Notes: generated by a model not told the origin, from the letters alone. A DNA stretch of 47,799 bases from Candidatus Giovannonibacteria bacterium RIFCSPLOWO2_12_FULL_43_11c (GCA_001780775.1 MFIO01000014.1:5884-53682), one strand, 5' to 3'. Shown: positions 1-8,585, numbered from the stretch's first letter. Made by a program: numbers and translations.

Positions 1-789
1 CCCTGCGTCTTTCGCAACTTCCAAAATCAATTTCTCGTCCAAAGGTTTTACGGTATGGCAGTTTAGAACGACGACTCCAACTCCCTCTTTTTCAAGATCC
101 TCGGCCGCGAGAATCGCATTATGAATAAGGGGACCACATGCGATTATCGCAACATCTGGTTTTTTATTTTTAGATTCAAAAAATATTTCAGCTTTTCCGA
201 TTTTAAACGGAGTCTCTGGAGTAGTACAGATGGGGGTTTTCTCTCTGGTGAATCTTAAATAGACAGGTCCATCAAATTCGGCGGCGGCAAGCGTCGCTTT
301 TTTCGCTTCCTCGGTATCACACGGCGCGATCACTGTCATATTCGGAATCACGCGCATGATTGCGATGTCCTCAATCGCTTGGTGCGTCGCGCCGTCCGGA
401 CCGACGGAAACTCCGGCGTGCGATCCTGCGATTTTCACTGGAACGTTGTTATAACAAATTGTTGTTCGGATCTGTTCCCAATTTCGTCCTGGAGAAAACA
501 TCGCGTAGCTTGAAATAAATGGGATCTTTCCGTAGTTCGCAAGGCCGGCGGCAATTGCCGCCATATTCTGCTCGGCTACGCCCATTTGAATAAATCTTTG
601 CGGAAATTTCTTGGCAAAGAGATGCATTTGTGTTGATTCCGTCAGATCAGCGCAAAGCGCGACAACTTTTTCGTTCTTCTCCCCCGCTTCAAGCAATCCC
701 TCGCCATATCCCTTCCGCGTCGGCGCCTGCTCAACAGTTTTTGGATCTAATATATTATTCGCTAGTTTTAAGTTTGGATTTATGGGCAT
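1..789 (-). CDS. Transketolase, C-terminal subunit (partial, 3' end off window)
   Basis: This is the pyrimidine-binding plus C-terminal half of a split transketolase. With the N-terminal subunit it forms ThDP-dependent transketolase of the non-oxidative pentose phosphate pathway in the cytoplasm. The ORF track missed it because it runs off the edge. My translation from the ATG at 789 gives 263 residues starting MPINPNLKLANNILD, with no stop before base 1; split C subunits are usually about 310 residues. Visible motifs are GVAEQNM, whose Glu should activate the ThDP aminopyrimidine ring, then GSHAGVSVGPDGATHQ and the start of the C-terminal domain (DVAIIACGP). The start lies one base after the TGA of the upstream gene, so it is translationally coupled. 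The N subunit is 3.9 kb upstream, separated by three membrane-protein genes, an unusual arrangement. Confidence 0.93.
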   Translation of the reverse strand, partial: MPINPNLKLANNILDPKTVEQAPTRKGYGEGLLEAGEKNEKVVALCADLTESTQMHLFAKKFPQRFIQMGVAEQNMAAIAAGLANYGKIPFISSYAMFSPGRNWEQIRTTICYNNVPVKIAGSHAGVSVGPDGATHQAIEDIAIMRVIPNMTVIAPCDTEEAKKATLAAAEFDGPVYLRFTREKTPICTTPETPFKIGKAEIFFESKNKKPDVAIIACGPLIHNAILAAEDLEKEGVGVVVLNCHTVKPLDEKLILEVAKDAG

Positions 790-790
790 G

Positions 791-1471
791 TCATTTCAAA
801 AATTTTATCGTTGAAACAATCTCATTAAAAGTATTGATAATTTCTTTGCCAGACTTCAATGGTGTTCCATTCTCATTGGTTACCAAAGTTACTATAGATA
901 TATAAAAATCTTCGCTTAGTGCTTTCAAAAAATAAGCCGTGAGTTGTTGCTGTTTATCCAATTGCAGTTGCCCAGTACGAATTTCTCTGACATATTTTAG
1001 GCCGAATTTATTTTCTAATTCCTTACATTCAACTACATGTGTTCCGATGGGGCACCCACTGTATGGTTCTGCGCCTACTCCCCAATAAGAATAATAAATA
1101 TCAATTCCAACTTCTAGGTTATTAGGATCAGTCAAAGCATAAATTGTTTCCACTTGCCTTTCTTTTTTTTCGAGCATCCAGGTTTCGGGGTATTTCACCT
1201 CAAACCCGTATTTTTCGTTGCGGTAGGTTTTCCAATTAATATCGGCAATATCGAAGTTCGACTTCGATAGATCGGGGCAATCCGCAAATTCGCAATTTGG
1301 GCCGATTCGGCCTACGGCCGAGCCATCGGGGCAGAGTTTGGCCTCTTGAGTACAGGCGATTTGTTGGGGCACGCTTGCAAAATAATATCTATATGCAAAT
1401 GCGGAAAATCCCGCAAACGCCAAAAGCCCAATCCAGAAAAATATGGTCGCGTGGTGATGAGTGAATTTCAT
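791..1471 (-). CDS. Membrane-anchored Cys-rich / PsbP-like protein
   Basis: A 226-residue protein of unknown function, anchored by one N-terminal membrane segment (about residues 10-27) with the rest probably outside the cell. Residues 38-66 form a small Cys-rich motif with four cysteines (ACTQEAKLCPDGSAVG...CEFADCP), which I recognise as a recurrent module of CPR surface proteins. The remainder contains YGFEVKYPETW, the typical opening of a PsbP/DUF1795-like beta domain. It overlaps the DUF3999 gene by 4 nt (ATGA) and ends one base before the transketolase C start, so it is the third gene of the DUF2339 cassette. I infer a surface-binding role from the domains only. Confidence 0.75.
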   Translation of the reverse strand: MKFTHHHATIFFWIGLLAFAGFSAFAYRYYFASVPQQIACTQEAKLCPDGSAVGRIGPNCEFADCPDLSKSNFDIADINWKTYRNEKYGFEVKYPETWMLEKKERQVETIYALTDPNNLEVGIDIYYSYWGVGAEPYSGCPIGTHVVECKELENKFGLKYVREIRTGQLQLDKQQQLTAYFLKALSEDFYISIVTLVTNENGTPLKSGKEIINTFNEIVSTIKFLK

Positions 1472-2751
1472 TTCGGTTCTTCGGAAGAATTCTTTTTTAT
1501 ATTCGTAACAATCCTTAAAAGAAGAAAAGCTAATATTGCTACGACTACCCCAAGAATCGTCTGGAGAAGATACGGGGAACGCTCGGAAAGCGGAGGCGGA
1601 GGTGGCACTTTTTCAACAAACGCTGGATTTTTTCCAACAGTCGCCACTTTGACTTGGTTCAAACCATTCAAATCAACATACTTTGAAATACTTTCGATAT
1701 CATATTGCGGTCTTTTGGCATCTTTATTCCCGAGATAAAGGTAATATTCTTTCGAAGGATTGAAGTTGAATAGAATTCTTCGGACAAGTCCTGTTATTTT
1801 TGCGCCGGAAATTTCTATCGGCCTATCATCGCGGTTTAAGATAGAAATCTTCAGATAGCGCTTATTGGATTCGGGATAAGAAAATTCCAAATTGGATCCG
1901 ATAAATTTTAGAGTATTTACTGAAAAAATATACGCATAACCGATTGCCCTCCAACTAATTTTATCATCACTTTCATAAATCTGGACAGCCCTGCTAAAAT
2001 TGTCGCTTGTTGTTTCGATCGCAACCTTGCCATGCGGTATCCCGTTCGCGCTTAAGTCCAATATAACGTCCGTTGCCTTATCTGTTGAATTCTGAAGTAT
2101 TTCAACGGCTGGCAAATAGGAAATATCGCGAGCAGAAACCGAAACTTGCGTTGAAACAATCCCACCTGAAATCTTAAGTGGAGTTTCTCCTTGGTTCAAT
2201 ATAGTCACGCGCAAGTATCTGAAGGTTCCTTCAGGATAATAGACAGTCGTATCGCGAACTGATACCGGCTTAATATCACGAACAGTGTAATCGAAAATCT
2301 GTCCGCGTGGATTCAAAGTTCTCCATACGGATTGGTCATTTGATCCTTCAATTTCGACAATTCTTCTGAAGTTTTCAGAGCCAGTCTGGATTGTAACAGA
2401 ATTATGGAATTCTCCCTTCGCACCTACATCCAAAATAAAAGAGGACGACTGATCGCTCGAAGACAAATTAAACATCCTCGAAGCAATATTGCGAATCGAA
2501 CTCTGTTCTTTTTCGATTGCAACCATATATGAAACTTCCCCATCTTGATTTATAATACGCAGATCAGAAAGATCAGATTTTAGGTACGAAAATATCGACG
2601 ATGGCAATTCAAGAGTTACAAATCCTGAAACGGAACCTCCTAGAATTCGCGCTCTATATTCCCAATCCGCAGTGGAAAAATCAGCGAAAGCGGGCTCAAC
2701 CAAAAACAACATTAATAAAAGCGATGAGCCTATAAAACTTTTCTTGATCAT
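1468..2751 (-). CDS. DUF3999-like membrane-anchored beta protein
   Basis: A 427-residue protein with a signal peptide (residues 1-23, ending AFA), a long beta-rich extracytoplasmic region with at least two repeats of the type VTIQTGSENFRRIVEIEGSND / VAIETTSDNFSRAVQIYESDD, and one C-terminal membrane helix (about 397-420) followed by a basic tail. Architecture and position next to DUF2339 match the DUF3999 family, which commonly accompanies DUF2339. Its function is unknown; the repeats look like carbohydrate-binding or F5/8-type folds, which is an inference. It overlaps both neighbours by 4 nt, so it is translated as one coupled operon with them. Confidence 0.72.
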   Translation of the reverse strand: MIKKSFIGSSLLLMLFLVEPAFADFSTADWEYRARILGGSVSGFVTLELPSSIFSYLKSDLSDLRIINQDGEVSYMVAIEKEQSSIRNIASRMFNLSSSDQSSSFILDVGAKGEFHNSVTIQTGSENFRRIVEIEGSNDQSVWRTLNPRGQIFDYTVRDIKPVSVRDTTVYYPEGTFRYLRVTILNQGETPLKISGGIVSTQVSVSARDISYLPAVEILQNSTDKATDVILDLSANGIPHGKVAIETTSDNFSRAVQIYESDDKISWRAIGYAYIFSVNTLKFIGSNLEFSYPESNKRYLKISILNRDDRPIEISGAKITGLVRRILFNFNPSKEYYLYLGNKDAKRPQYDIESISKYVDLNGLNQVKVATVGKNPAFVEKVPPPPPLSERSPYLLQTILGVVVAILAFLLLRIVTNIKKNSSEEPK

Positions 2752-4568
2752 ATAGTTAATTTTTGAGATGCTCCTTCAAGTCGGGATCTAAACTTAAAAT
2801 ATAGATAGGAAGCTAAGAGTAAAATAACGCCCAGCACCATGAAGGACATTATTCGAAGCGGAGGCGAGAGAACAGTCAAATCGACTAAGAATACCTTGCC
2901 AATCGTAATGCCAAATAATATAAGAGCCGTCCAACGCAGATAAGCGCTTCTCTTCATTATTCCTAAAGTTATCAGAAGTATCGCATATAAAGTCCAAAAA
3001 ACTGATATTGTCGCGTTTTTCCGGTTTGTTACCGATTTATGCTGTTCGGTCAACTGATTTTGATATACGTTATAGGAATCGTTGTAATAATTCCCTGGCA
3101 CGAAAGATTGCTCCTGTTTAGATCTCATATCATTATTTAGGCTGTAAAGTTTTGCTTCGAAAAAATACGAAATCTCCGAAGTGATCGCTATAAGGATCAG
3201 CAAATTTAAAACGGTTGCGAGAAAAAATTGCGTTCCTTTTTCAAATTGAGTGAATTTTTCTCTATTTTGAATAGCAATATAAGCCATAAGGCTCGAACCT
3301 AAAATAATCATCAGGTAGGTAAAGAATCGCTTATTAAAGAAAATTATAAATGAATTTAGTTGTAGGTTAAGGCTGTCATACGCAAAAAGGCGAATCAGGG
3401 AAATAATTAAGACGCCGAGTGAAAAAATCCGCATGCCCTCGTTCCTGAGGTATGCTCCCAGCGCAAATAAGAGCGCGGCTTCTATTGCCCATGCAATGGT
3501 AATTGCATTTTGCTTAAGCTCGAGAGGAATCGCGATCGTCAGAAAGACAACAGCGATTGCGCCCAAGAACAATGTTAATTTCTTATCTTCCGATCTCAAA
3601 TTAGATGCAATGTAGGCAAGCAAAATATAGAATGCTCCCAATATAACCGCTATAAAGCCGAGCGACAATTCATATTTCGCCTGCAGAAGAAAATAGAGCC
3701 ATCCAAAATACCAAGCCGGATTGATTGTTAATATGAATAAATCGTTCGAATCGGCGAGTTTCTTGTTGGCTATATTGGCGATAACCCCAGCCAAAGCATA
3801 AATGACATAAAATGCCGAAAGAACGAAAATCGCAAAAAAGAGCTTTTCCGTTTTATAATAGGATCCATACCATGAGATGAAGTTTAGGATGGTCAGCACA
3901 AATCCCAGCTGGATTAACGCATGCCATTTCTTGAAAAACGCGACGGCAAGCACCGTAAGATTTAATATAGCGAGATACATGAAAAATCCGAAATCATTGG
4001 AAACGCCGGTTGAAAGCAGAAAAGGAGTTAGAAAACCGCCGAAAATCGATATCGCCGAAATTGGTATCGCGTCTACCCAAACCGCTAGAACAACTCCGAA
4101 TAGCGTGATTAGAGACATAAATCCAAAAGCCGTTCCCTGTCCGATGAAATCGTAATACCAAAAAGCGCCGTAAGTTGAAAGGTATAAAAGCCCGAGGCCC
4201 CCGCCGGACAAAATGAAAGAATATTTTACAAGACGCGGCCTCAAATATTCCCCGAGGAATATCAGTAAAACCCCTCCTACAACTCCCATCGCAACTCTGC
4301 CTGCAGGGCCAATTAAACCATTCTCAAAAGCATATTTGAGAAAGAAGCTTGTACCGAAAAGAATGGCGACAACACCAACAATTCCCAAAATCCATCGTCC
4401 GATGTAACTTTCCACATCCCCTTTGGGAATCTGAGGCGACGACGAAGGTATATATTTTTCTGGCTGGGGAGGCTTTTCTTGCCCAGGCATTACATCCTGC
4501 CTAATATTTAGGACACGCTCAATAGCAGAAAGTCGATTTTCCAGATCTCCAAGTCTCTTATCGTCCAT
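2748..4568 (-). CDS. DUF2339 polytopic membrane protein
   Basis: A 606-residue protein with a short soluble N terminus (a probable coiled-coil segment, DLENRLSAIERVLN, then a Pro-rich linker) and then about 14-18 hydrophobic helices. The opening YIGRWILGIVGVVAILFGTSFFLKYAFENGLI is the signature start of DUF2339. Its biochemical role is not established. It heads a coupled operon with DUF3999 and the Cys-rich protein and is placed between the two halves of transketolase. Its own promoter is visible (TTGCTT, 17 nt, CATAAT, 6 nt, ATG), which predicts a leaderless mRNA starting at this ATG. Confidence 0.85.
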   Translation of the reverse strand: MDDKRLGDLENRLSAIERVLNIRQDVMPGQEKPPQPEKYIPSSSPQIPKGDVESYIGRWILGIVGVVAILFGTSFFLKYAFENGLIGPAGRVAMGVVGGVLLIFLGEYLRPRLVKYSFILSGGGLGLLYLSTYGAFWYYDFIGQGTAFGFMSLITLFGVVLAVWVDAIPISAISIFGGFLTPFLLSTGVSNDFGFFMYLAILNLTVLAVAFFKKWHALIQLGFVLTILNFISWYGSYYKTEKLFFAIFVLSAFYVIYALAGVIANIANKKLADSNDLFILTINPAWYFGWLYFLLQAKYELSLGFIAVILGAFYILLAYIASNLRSEDKKLTLFLGAIAVVFLTIAIPLELKQNAITIAWAIEAALLFALGAYLRNEGMRIFSLGVLIISLIRLFAYDSLNLQLNSFIIFFNKRFFTYLMIILGSSLMAYIAIQNREKFTQFEKGTQFFLATVLNLLILIAITSEISYFFEAKLYSLNNDMRSKQEQSFVPGNYYNDSYNVYQNQLTEQHKSVTNRKNATISVFWTLYAILLITLGIMKRSAYLRWTALILFGITIGKVFLVDLTVLSPPLRIMSFMVLGVILLLASYLYFKFRSRLEGASQKLTI

Positions 4569-4574
4569 TGATGT

Positions 4575-4603
4575 ATTATGAAATGAATCAAATTAATAAG
4601 CAA
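4575..4603 (-). promoter_or_regulatory. Leaderless promoter of DUF2339 operon
   Basis: On the minus strand TTGCTT and CATAAT are separated by 17 nt. The -10 box ends 6 nt before the DUF2339 ATG, so transcription should start at or next to the start codon. No Shine-Dalgarno sequence is possible in that geometry. Confidence 0.6.
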
Positions 4604-4612
4604 ATCTAAAAA

Positions 4613-4687
4613 CTACCGACCGATTTTTCCGGGCAAGCTTATTTGAGAAACTGGTGATGCGGGCATTTGCACCGAAACAGTAGCCAT
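4613..4687 (-). CDS. Possible 24-residue ORF after tktN
   Basis: An open frame of 24 codons (starting MATVSVQMPASP, ending in TAG) begins one base after the transketolase N stop (TAA-A-ATG). I recognise no family. It could be a translationally coupled small peptide, or chance coding left over from whatever once joined tktN to tktC. It ends 10 nt before the -35 box of the DUF2339 promoter. Confidence 0.25.
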   Translation of the reverse strand: MATVSVQMPASPVSQISLPGKIGR

Positions 4688-4688
4688 T

Positions 4689-5549
4689 TTACTGGTGCTC
4701 ACTTGTGATTTTGCCGCCGAGCGTTCTCAATTCGTTCAAGAATTTCACCGCCTGTTCTTTATTTGGCGGGATTCCGTGCCACCTGTAATCAAACTCTATT
4801 TCTTTAATGCCCTTCCCAGGAATCGTGTGCGCGATAATCATGGTCGGCTTTTCGTAAATCGCTTTCGCCTCTTCAACCGCGTTAACGATTTCCTCGAAAT
4901 TATGCCCGTCGATTTCCAAAACGTGCCAGTTAAACGCCTCATATTTCGCACGAAGAGATTCAAGCGGCATTATATCTTCCGTCATCCCGTCGATCTGAAT
5001 ATTATTCCTGTCGATAATTCCGGTTAAATTCGAAAGTTTATTTTTCCCCGCGAACATTGCGGATTCCCAAATAATCCCGCAATCCTGTTCTCCATCGCCC
5101 ATAAAACAATACGTGCGAAATTTTTTATTATCCATTCTCGCGCCATATGCTATTCCAACCGCTTGCCCAAACCCAGATCCGAGCGGACCAGAAGTTATTT
5201 CAATCCCCGGAAGCGCTCCCCTATGGGGATGCCCCTGCAAACGCGTCCCAAATTTTCGGAGAGTTTTCAGCTCCTCTATTGGAAAATACCCTGCGTGCGC
5301 GAGCGTTGCGTATTGCACAGGGCAAATGTGCCCATTCGAAAGTACCAAGCGATCCCGCTCTTCCAATAAGGGATTTCTCGGGTCGTGATTTAAAATATGA
5401 AAATAAAAAGCCGTAAAAATGTCGGCCATTCCCAACGGCCCCGCCGTATGCCCAGATCCAGCCTCAACGAGCATCTCAATAATCGACTCGCGAATATCAT
5501 TCGCCTTTTTTTCTAAAAATTTGATTTTATCGTCGTGGAGATGCGACAT
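4689..5549 (-). CDS. Transketolase, N-terminal subunit
   Basis: The 286-residue ThDP-diphosphate-binding half of a split transketolase, normal in length for split subunits. Motifs are SGHTAGPLGMADI, the substrate-side segment GHPHRG, GPLGSGFGQAVGIAYGARM, and the Mg/ThDP motif GDGEQDCGIIWESAMFAGKNKL followed by IDRNNIQ. Its partner is the C subunit at 1-789. It lies directly downstream of a RelE-type toxin. The toxin's last two sense codons read TATAAT, then the TGA stop, 3 nt and this ATG, so the -10 box sits 6 nt before the start and the transcript is probably leaderless. Confidence 0.95.
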   Translation of the reverse strand: MSHLHDDKIKFLEKKANDIRESIIEMLVEAGSGHTAGPLGMADIFTAFYFHILNHDPRNPLLEERDRLVLSNGHICPVQYATLAHAGYFPIEELKTLRKFGTRLQGHPHRGALPGIEITSGPLGSGFGQAVGIAYGARMDNKKFRTYCFMGDGEQDCGIIWESAMFAGKNKLSNLTGIIDRNNIQIDGMTEDIMPLESLRAKYEAFNWHVLEIDGHNFEEIVNAVEEAKAIYEKPTMIIAHTIPGKGIKEIEFDYRWHGIPPNKEQAVKFLNELRTLGGKITSEHQ

Positions 5550-5552
5550 AGC

Positions 5553-5807
5553 TCAATTATAATCACTTTCTCCTTTTTTAATAAATATATCAACTACATC
5601 TATCTCTGCTTTTCCTAAAATAAAAAGAATTCGCCATCTACCGACGCGGATTCTATATCCAGCGGTATGGCCTTCTAATTTTTTCGTATTCGTGGGAAAT
5701 GCTCCTTTTTGCAAAATATTGATAGCTATTCTTATTCTCTTTTGGTCTTTTTTGCTAGCAGATTCAAAGCCCTTAATGGCTCTGGGCCTAAAGAAAATCT
5801 CTGCCAT
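5553..5807 (-). CDS. RelE/ParE-family toxin
   Basis: An 84-residue basic protein with the RelE/ParE fold pattern: N-terminal strand MAEIFFRPRAIKGFE, helix SKKDQKRIRIAINILQKG, then LEGHTAGYRIRVGRWRILFILGKAEIDVVDIFIKKG. RelE relatives cleave ribosome-bound mRNA, whereas ParE relatives poison gyrase; the GYRIRVGRWRILF core fits the RelE side better. It lies 5 nt downstream of a Phd/YefM-type antitoxin, the usual order. Its C-terminal codons double as the -10 box of the next gene (see findings). Confidence 0.85.
   Translation of the reverse strand: MAEIFFRPRAIKGFESASKKDQKRIRIAINILQKGAFPTNTKKLEGHTAGYRIRVGRWRILFILGKAEIDVVDIFIKKGESDYN
5556..5561 (-). promoter_or_regulatory. -10 box of tktN inside toxin 3' end
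   Basis: TATAAT, formed by the Tyr and Asn codons that end the upstream toxin gene, lies 6 nt before the tktN ATG. The toxin stop codon fills half of the spacer. A matching -35 hexamer is not obvious (TTATTA-like sequence at best), so this is a -10 based call. Confidence 0.55.
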
Positions 5808-5812
5808 AAAAA

Positions 5813-6019
5813 TTACAAACTTGAAAATTTAATCCTCTTTTTGTTCTTGGGATCTCGTAGTGCCTCTTTTAATCTTGCGGAATCCTCTGCGTCTTCCATT
5901 ACCATCTCTAATCTCTGATATGTCTTCCAATCCAAAATGACATAGCGCGGGTTACCGCGTTCTTTTATTACAGCCGGCTTGCCGCTCTTTATTGCTTTTG
6001 AAATAGTAGCTAAAGTCAT
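5813..6019 (-). CDS. Phd/YefM-type antitoxin
   Basis: A 68-residue protein with the Phd/YefM N-terminal DNA-binding pattern (ATISKAIKSGKPAVIKERGNPRYVILDWKTYQRLE) and an acidic, then basic C-terminal tail that should wrap the toxin. It is expected to neutralise the downstream toxin and to autorepress the operon. The promoter TTGAAT-N17-TAATAT ends 6 nt before the ATG, predicting a leaderless transcript, and any operator would therefore overlap the start codon. Confidence 0.85.
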   Translation of the reverse strand: MTLATISKAIKSGKPAVIKERGNPRYVILDWKTYQRLEMVMEDAEDSARLKEALRDPKNKKRIKFSSL

Positions 6020-6025
6020 AATTCT

Positions 6026-6054
6026 ATATTAAACGTTTTTAATCGAGAATTCAA
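6026..6054 (-). promoter_or_regulatory. Leaderless promoter of toxin-antitoxin operon 1
   Basis: TTGAAT and TAATAT are separated by 17 nt on the minus strand, with 6 nt from the -10 box to the antitoxin ATG. Confidence 0.6.
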
Positions 6055-6089
6055 ACTGGAATTTTCTTTTACTTACCCGCCTGAATACG

Positions 6090-6332
6090 CTAACTTTTGA
6101 CAGGTCGTCGTGGTAATGTAGCATATTTACTTTTCCAATAAGATCTCCCTGAAATGCCGCCTGCAATTGCCAAGATATAGGGCATAAAAAAACCCACCAA
6201 AAAAGGTAAGCCAGGGCCTTTAGAAATTGGGGATTGTGTAAAGTAATAAATAATTACGAGTCCCGCAAAATAACCAATGATACATCCAGAAACAATATAA
6301 GGCCAAGACCAAGGTTTTTCGTTATTAGACAT
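6090..6332 (-). CDS. Small two-helix membrane protein
   Basis: An 80-residue protein with two hydrophobic segments (about residues 10-31 and 40-63) and a basic C-terminal tail (KSKYATLPRRPVKS). I do not recognise a family. It overlaps the end of rpe by 8 nt and so is co-translated with pyrG-rpe. Function unknown. Confidence 0.6.
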   Translation of the reverse strand: MSNNEKPWSWPYIVSGCIIGYFAGLVIIYYFTQSPISKGPGLPFLVGFFMPYILAIAGGISGRSYWKSKYATLPRRPVKS

Positions 6333-6954
6333 TTTTTAAATTATTTATCGCTTCTTCTATATTTTTTGACCCGAAAATATAATTCGCGGAAACAAGGATG
6401 TTGGCACCGGCTTCAACGCACTTCTTTCCAGTTTCAAGATTAATTCCACCGTCTGCTTCAATTATAGCTTTTGGATGGGATTCGCGGATGTGCTTAATTT
6501 TATCCAAAATCTCTGTCTTAAATGCCTGTCCTGCGTGCCCAGGATAAACCGCAAGCGTTTGCACTAAATCCGCTTTCGCGCAAAAAGACTCCAATTTCCT
6601 CCAATCTGTCTCGGGACGTATTGCCACGCCGACTTCTTTTTTTTCTTCTTTGATTTTATTTAAAACAAATTCCGGGTCGTGCGCCGCCTCGGCATGGAAA
6701 ATAATCCTATCCACTTTCGGTAAAACCCAATCTTGCCACCGTGTGTCCATATCAGCAATCATCAAATGCACTTCGATCAAAAGCGGCGTTTCGAGCGTTG
6801 ATAAATCCGATGCATTATGCCAAAGCGTATTGAGAGTAAATGTTCCGTCCGCAATATCCAAATGCACCCATTTTGAAAAAGGCTCAACAAGCTTGATTTT
6901 ACTTTTTACCTCTTCAAAACTCTCGGCGTTAATCGCTGGAATGACTTCAATCAT
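6325..6954 (-). CDS. rpe: Ribulose-phosphate 3-epimerase (divergent)
   Basis: A 209-residue TIM-barrel protein that should interconvert ribulose 5-phosphate and xylulose 5-phosphate. Family markers are VIPAINA near the N terminus, the metal/substrate segment HLDIADGTF, the EVHLMI strand, VYPGHAGQAF in place of the usual PGFxGQ loop, and EADGGINLETGKKCVEAGA, the phosphate-binding end of the barrel. It differs from textbook Rpe at several loops, as is common in CPR. It overlaps the CTP synthase stop by 4 nt. Neighbouring transketolase, RpiB and GAPDH genes support the role. Confidence 0.85.
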   Translation of the reverse strand: MIEVIPAINAESFEEVKSKIKLVEPFSKWVHLDIADGTFTLNTLWHNASDLSTLETPLLIEVHLMIADMDTRWQDWVLPKVDRIIFHAEAAHDPEFVLNKIKEEKKEVGVAIRPETDWRKLESFCAKADLVQTLAVYPGHAGQAFKTEILDKIKHIRESHPKAIIEADGGINLETGKKCVEAGANILVSANYIFGSKNIEEAINNLKNV

Positions 6955-8585
6955 TTTTTCTTTGAAATCACAGCTTTTATGAATTCTCTAAAAAGCGGAT
7001 GGGGATTTAGCGGGCGAGATTTAAATTCCGGATGAAATTGCGTGCCAAGAAAAAATGGATGGTCTTTCAATTCTATAATTTCAACCAGCCCCGATTCCGT
7101 ATTGATTCCGGATGTCACAAGTCCCTTTGATTCTAAAATACTTCGAAGCGCTTCGTTGAATTCGTAACGATGTCGATGCCGTTCATAAACTGTTCTTACT
7201 CCGTAAGCACGGCGCGCGATAGTTTTATCCTTGAGGCGGCAGGCATACGCTCCCAACCTCATCGTCCCCCCCATTTTCCCGGAAAAAACCTTCTCCTTCT
7301 GCTCCGCCATCAAATCAATCACGGGATATTTGGTCCTCGCGTTAACTTCCGTGGTATTCGCCCCCTTCATGCCCGCGACATTTCTCGCAAATTCTATCAC
7401 CGCCAACTGCATCCCGTAGCAAAGGCCGAGGTACGGCTTTTTATTTTTTCTGGCGAAAGTTATTGCTTTTATTTTTCCTTCAATACCTCTTGATCCAAAT
7501 CCTCCCGGGACTATTATTCCATCCAATTTTCCAAGCTCTTCTTTCATCCTCTCTGGATTTTTTTCATATGCTTCCGCGTCCAACCAAAAGATTTTTGGAA
7601 TTCTCCCAAATTGCCACGAAGCATGTTTGATTGCCTCGATAACGGAAATGTACGAATCAGAGAGAGTAAATTTACCTGTTCCGAAATATTTTCCAACAAT
7701 CCCAATGTTAACTTCCTTTTTTGAAAAAAGAGCTTTCCTGACCATTCTCGCCCATTCTTTCATATCGCGCTTCCCTTCTTTCATGTCGAATTTTTTCAAA
7801 ATTTTAGCGCCGAGTTTTTCTTTTTCTAAATTAAGGGGCACCTGGTAAATATTTTCTATATCAGGAGCGGAGATAACATCCTCCGGATGCACGTTGCAAA
7901 ACACGGAAAGTTTTTTCTTCCGCGGTTCGTCCAGGGGAACTTCGGCTCGGGCGATTATGAAGTCCGGCTGGATCCCCACGGAATTTAACGCGCGGACAGC
8001 GTGCTGCGTCGGTTTCGTTTTCATCTCTCCGATCTTTGTCGGTATCGGGAAATAGCTTATCAGCATGAATAAAACATCCTTCGGGGATTTCAGGTGCATC
8101 ATCCGAGCCGCTTCTAAAAATAAAATGTTTTCGTATTCCCCCGCGGTCCCTCCGATCTCAACTAAAACAAAATCGGCCTTTGATTTCCTGGCCGCTAATT
8201 TTAGTCTCCTTATAACTTCTTCTGGGACATGCGGAACGATTTGAACGCAATCCCCGTTATATTTCAAAGCCCTCTCTTTCTCTATAACAGAAAGATAAAC
8301 CGAACCGGAAGTCATGTAATTCTCCGAGAAAATGTTTTCGTCCAAAAATCTTTCGTAGTTTCCGATATCCTGGTCGGTTTCCATTCCGTCTTCAGTCACA
8401 AAAACTTCGCCGTGTTCGATTGGATTCATCGTGCCGGCGTCAACGTTAAGATACGGATCGATTTTTACGCAAGTTGTTTTATATCCCTTAGACTTTAAAA
8501 TCCTCGCCGTTGAAGCCGATGCAATCCCTTTGCCGATGCCGGACATCACTCCGCCAATTACAAAAATAAACCTTGGGCTGGGCAT
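6951..8585 (-). CDS. pyrG: CTP synthase
   Basis: A 544-residue enzyme, full length, converting UTP to CTP with ATP and glutamine. The N-terminal amidoligase domain shows GGVMSGIGKGIASAS (P-loop-like), KIDPYLNVDAGTMNP and HGEVFVTEDGMETDQDIGNYERF. The C-terminal class I glutamine amidotransferase has GGFGSRGIEGK, the nucleophile elbow GLCYGMQ, and the His/Glu pair in TQFHPEF. It is the first gene of a 4-nt-overlapping unit with rpe. No strong promoter was found in the 29 nt before it. Confidence 0.97.
   Translation of the reverse strand: MPSPRFIFVIGGVMSGIGKGIASASTARILKSKGYKTTCVKIDPYLNVDAGTMNPIEHGEVFVTEDGMETDQDIGNYERFLDENIFSENYMTSGSVYLSVIEKERALKYNGDCVQIVPHVPEEVIRRLKLAARKSKADFVLVEIGGTAGEYENILFLEAARMMHLKSPKDVLFMLISYFPIPTKIGEMKTKPTQHAVRALNSVGIQPDFIIARAEVPLDEPRKKKLSVFCNVHPEDVISAPDIENIYQVPLNLEKEKLGAKILKKFDMKEGKRDMKEWARMVRKALFSKKEVNIGIVGKYFGTGKFTLSDSYISVIEAIKHASWQFGRIPKIFWLDAEAYEKNPERMKEELGKLDGIIVPGGFGSRGIEGKIKAITFARKNKKPYLGLCYGMQLAVIEFARNVAGMKGANTTEVNARTKYPVIDLMAEQKEKVFSGKMGGTMRLGAYACRLKDKTIARRAYGVRTVYERHRHRYEFNEALRSILESKGLVTSGINTESGLVEIIELKDHPFFLGTQFHPEFKSRPLNPHPLFREFIKAVISKKK

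Noticed and set aside
611-905. Plus-strand ORFs opposite transketolase and most other plus-strand track entries
   Set aside because: They lie antisense to genes with clear family motifs and show no domain, promoter or ribosome site of their own.
4613-4687. 24-codon ORF as a duplicated tktC start, by analogy with the rpiB remnant
   Set aside because: Apart from a shared ATGCCC there is no similarity to the tktC 5' end, so I keep it only as a possible small ORF.
6090-6332. 80-residue membrane protein as a holin or toxin of the neighbouring module
   Set aside because: It overlaps rpe and is transcribed before the toxin-antitoxin promoter, so it belongs with pyrG-rpe; nothing in its sequence suggests a toxin.
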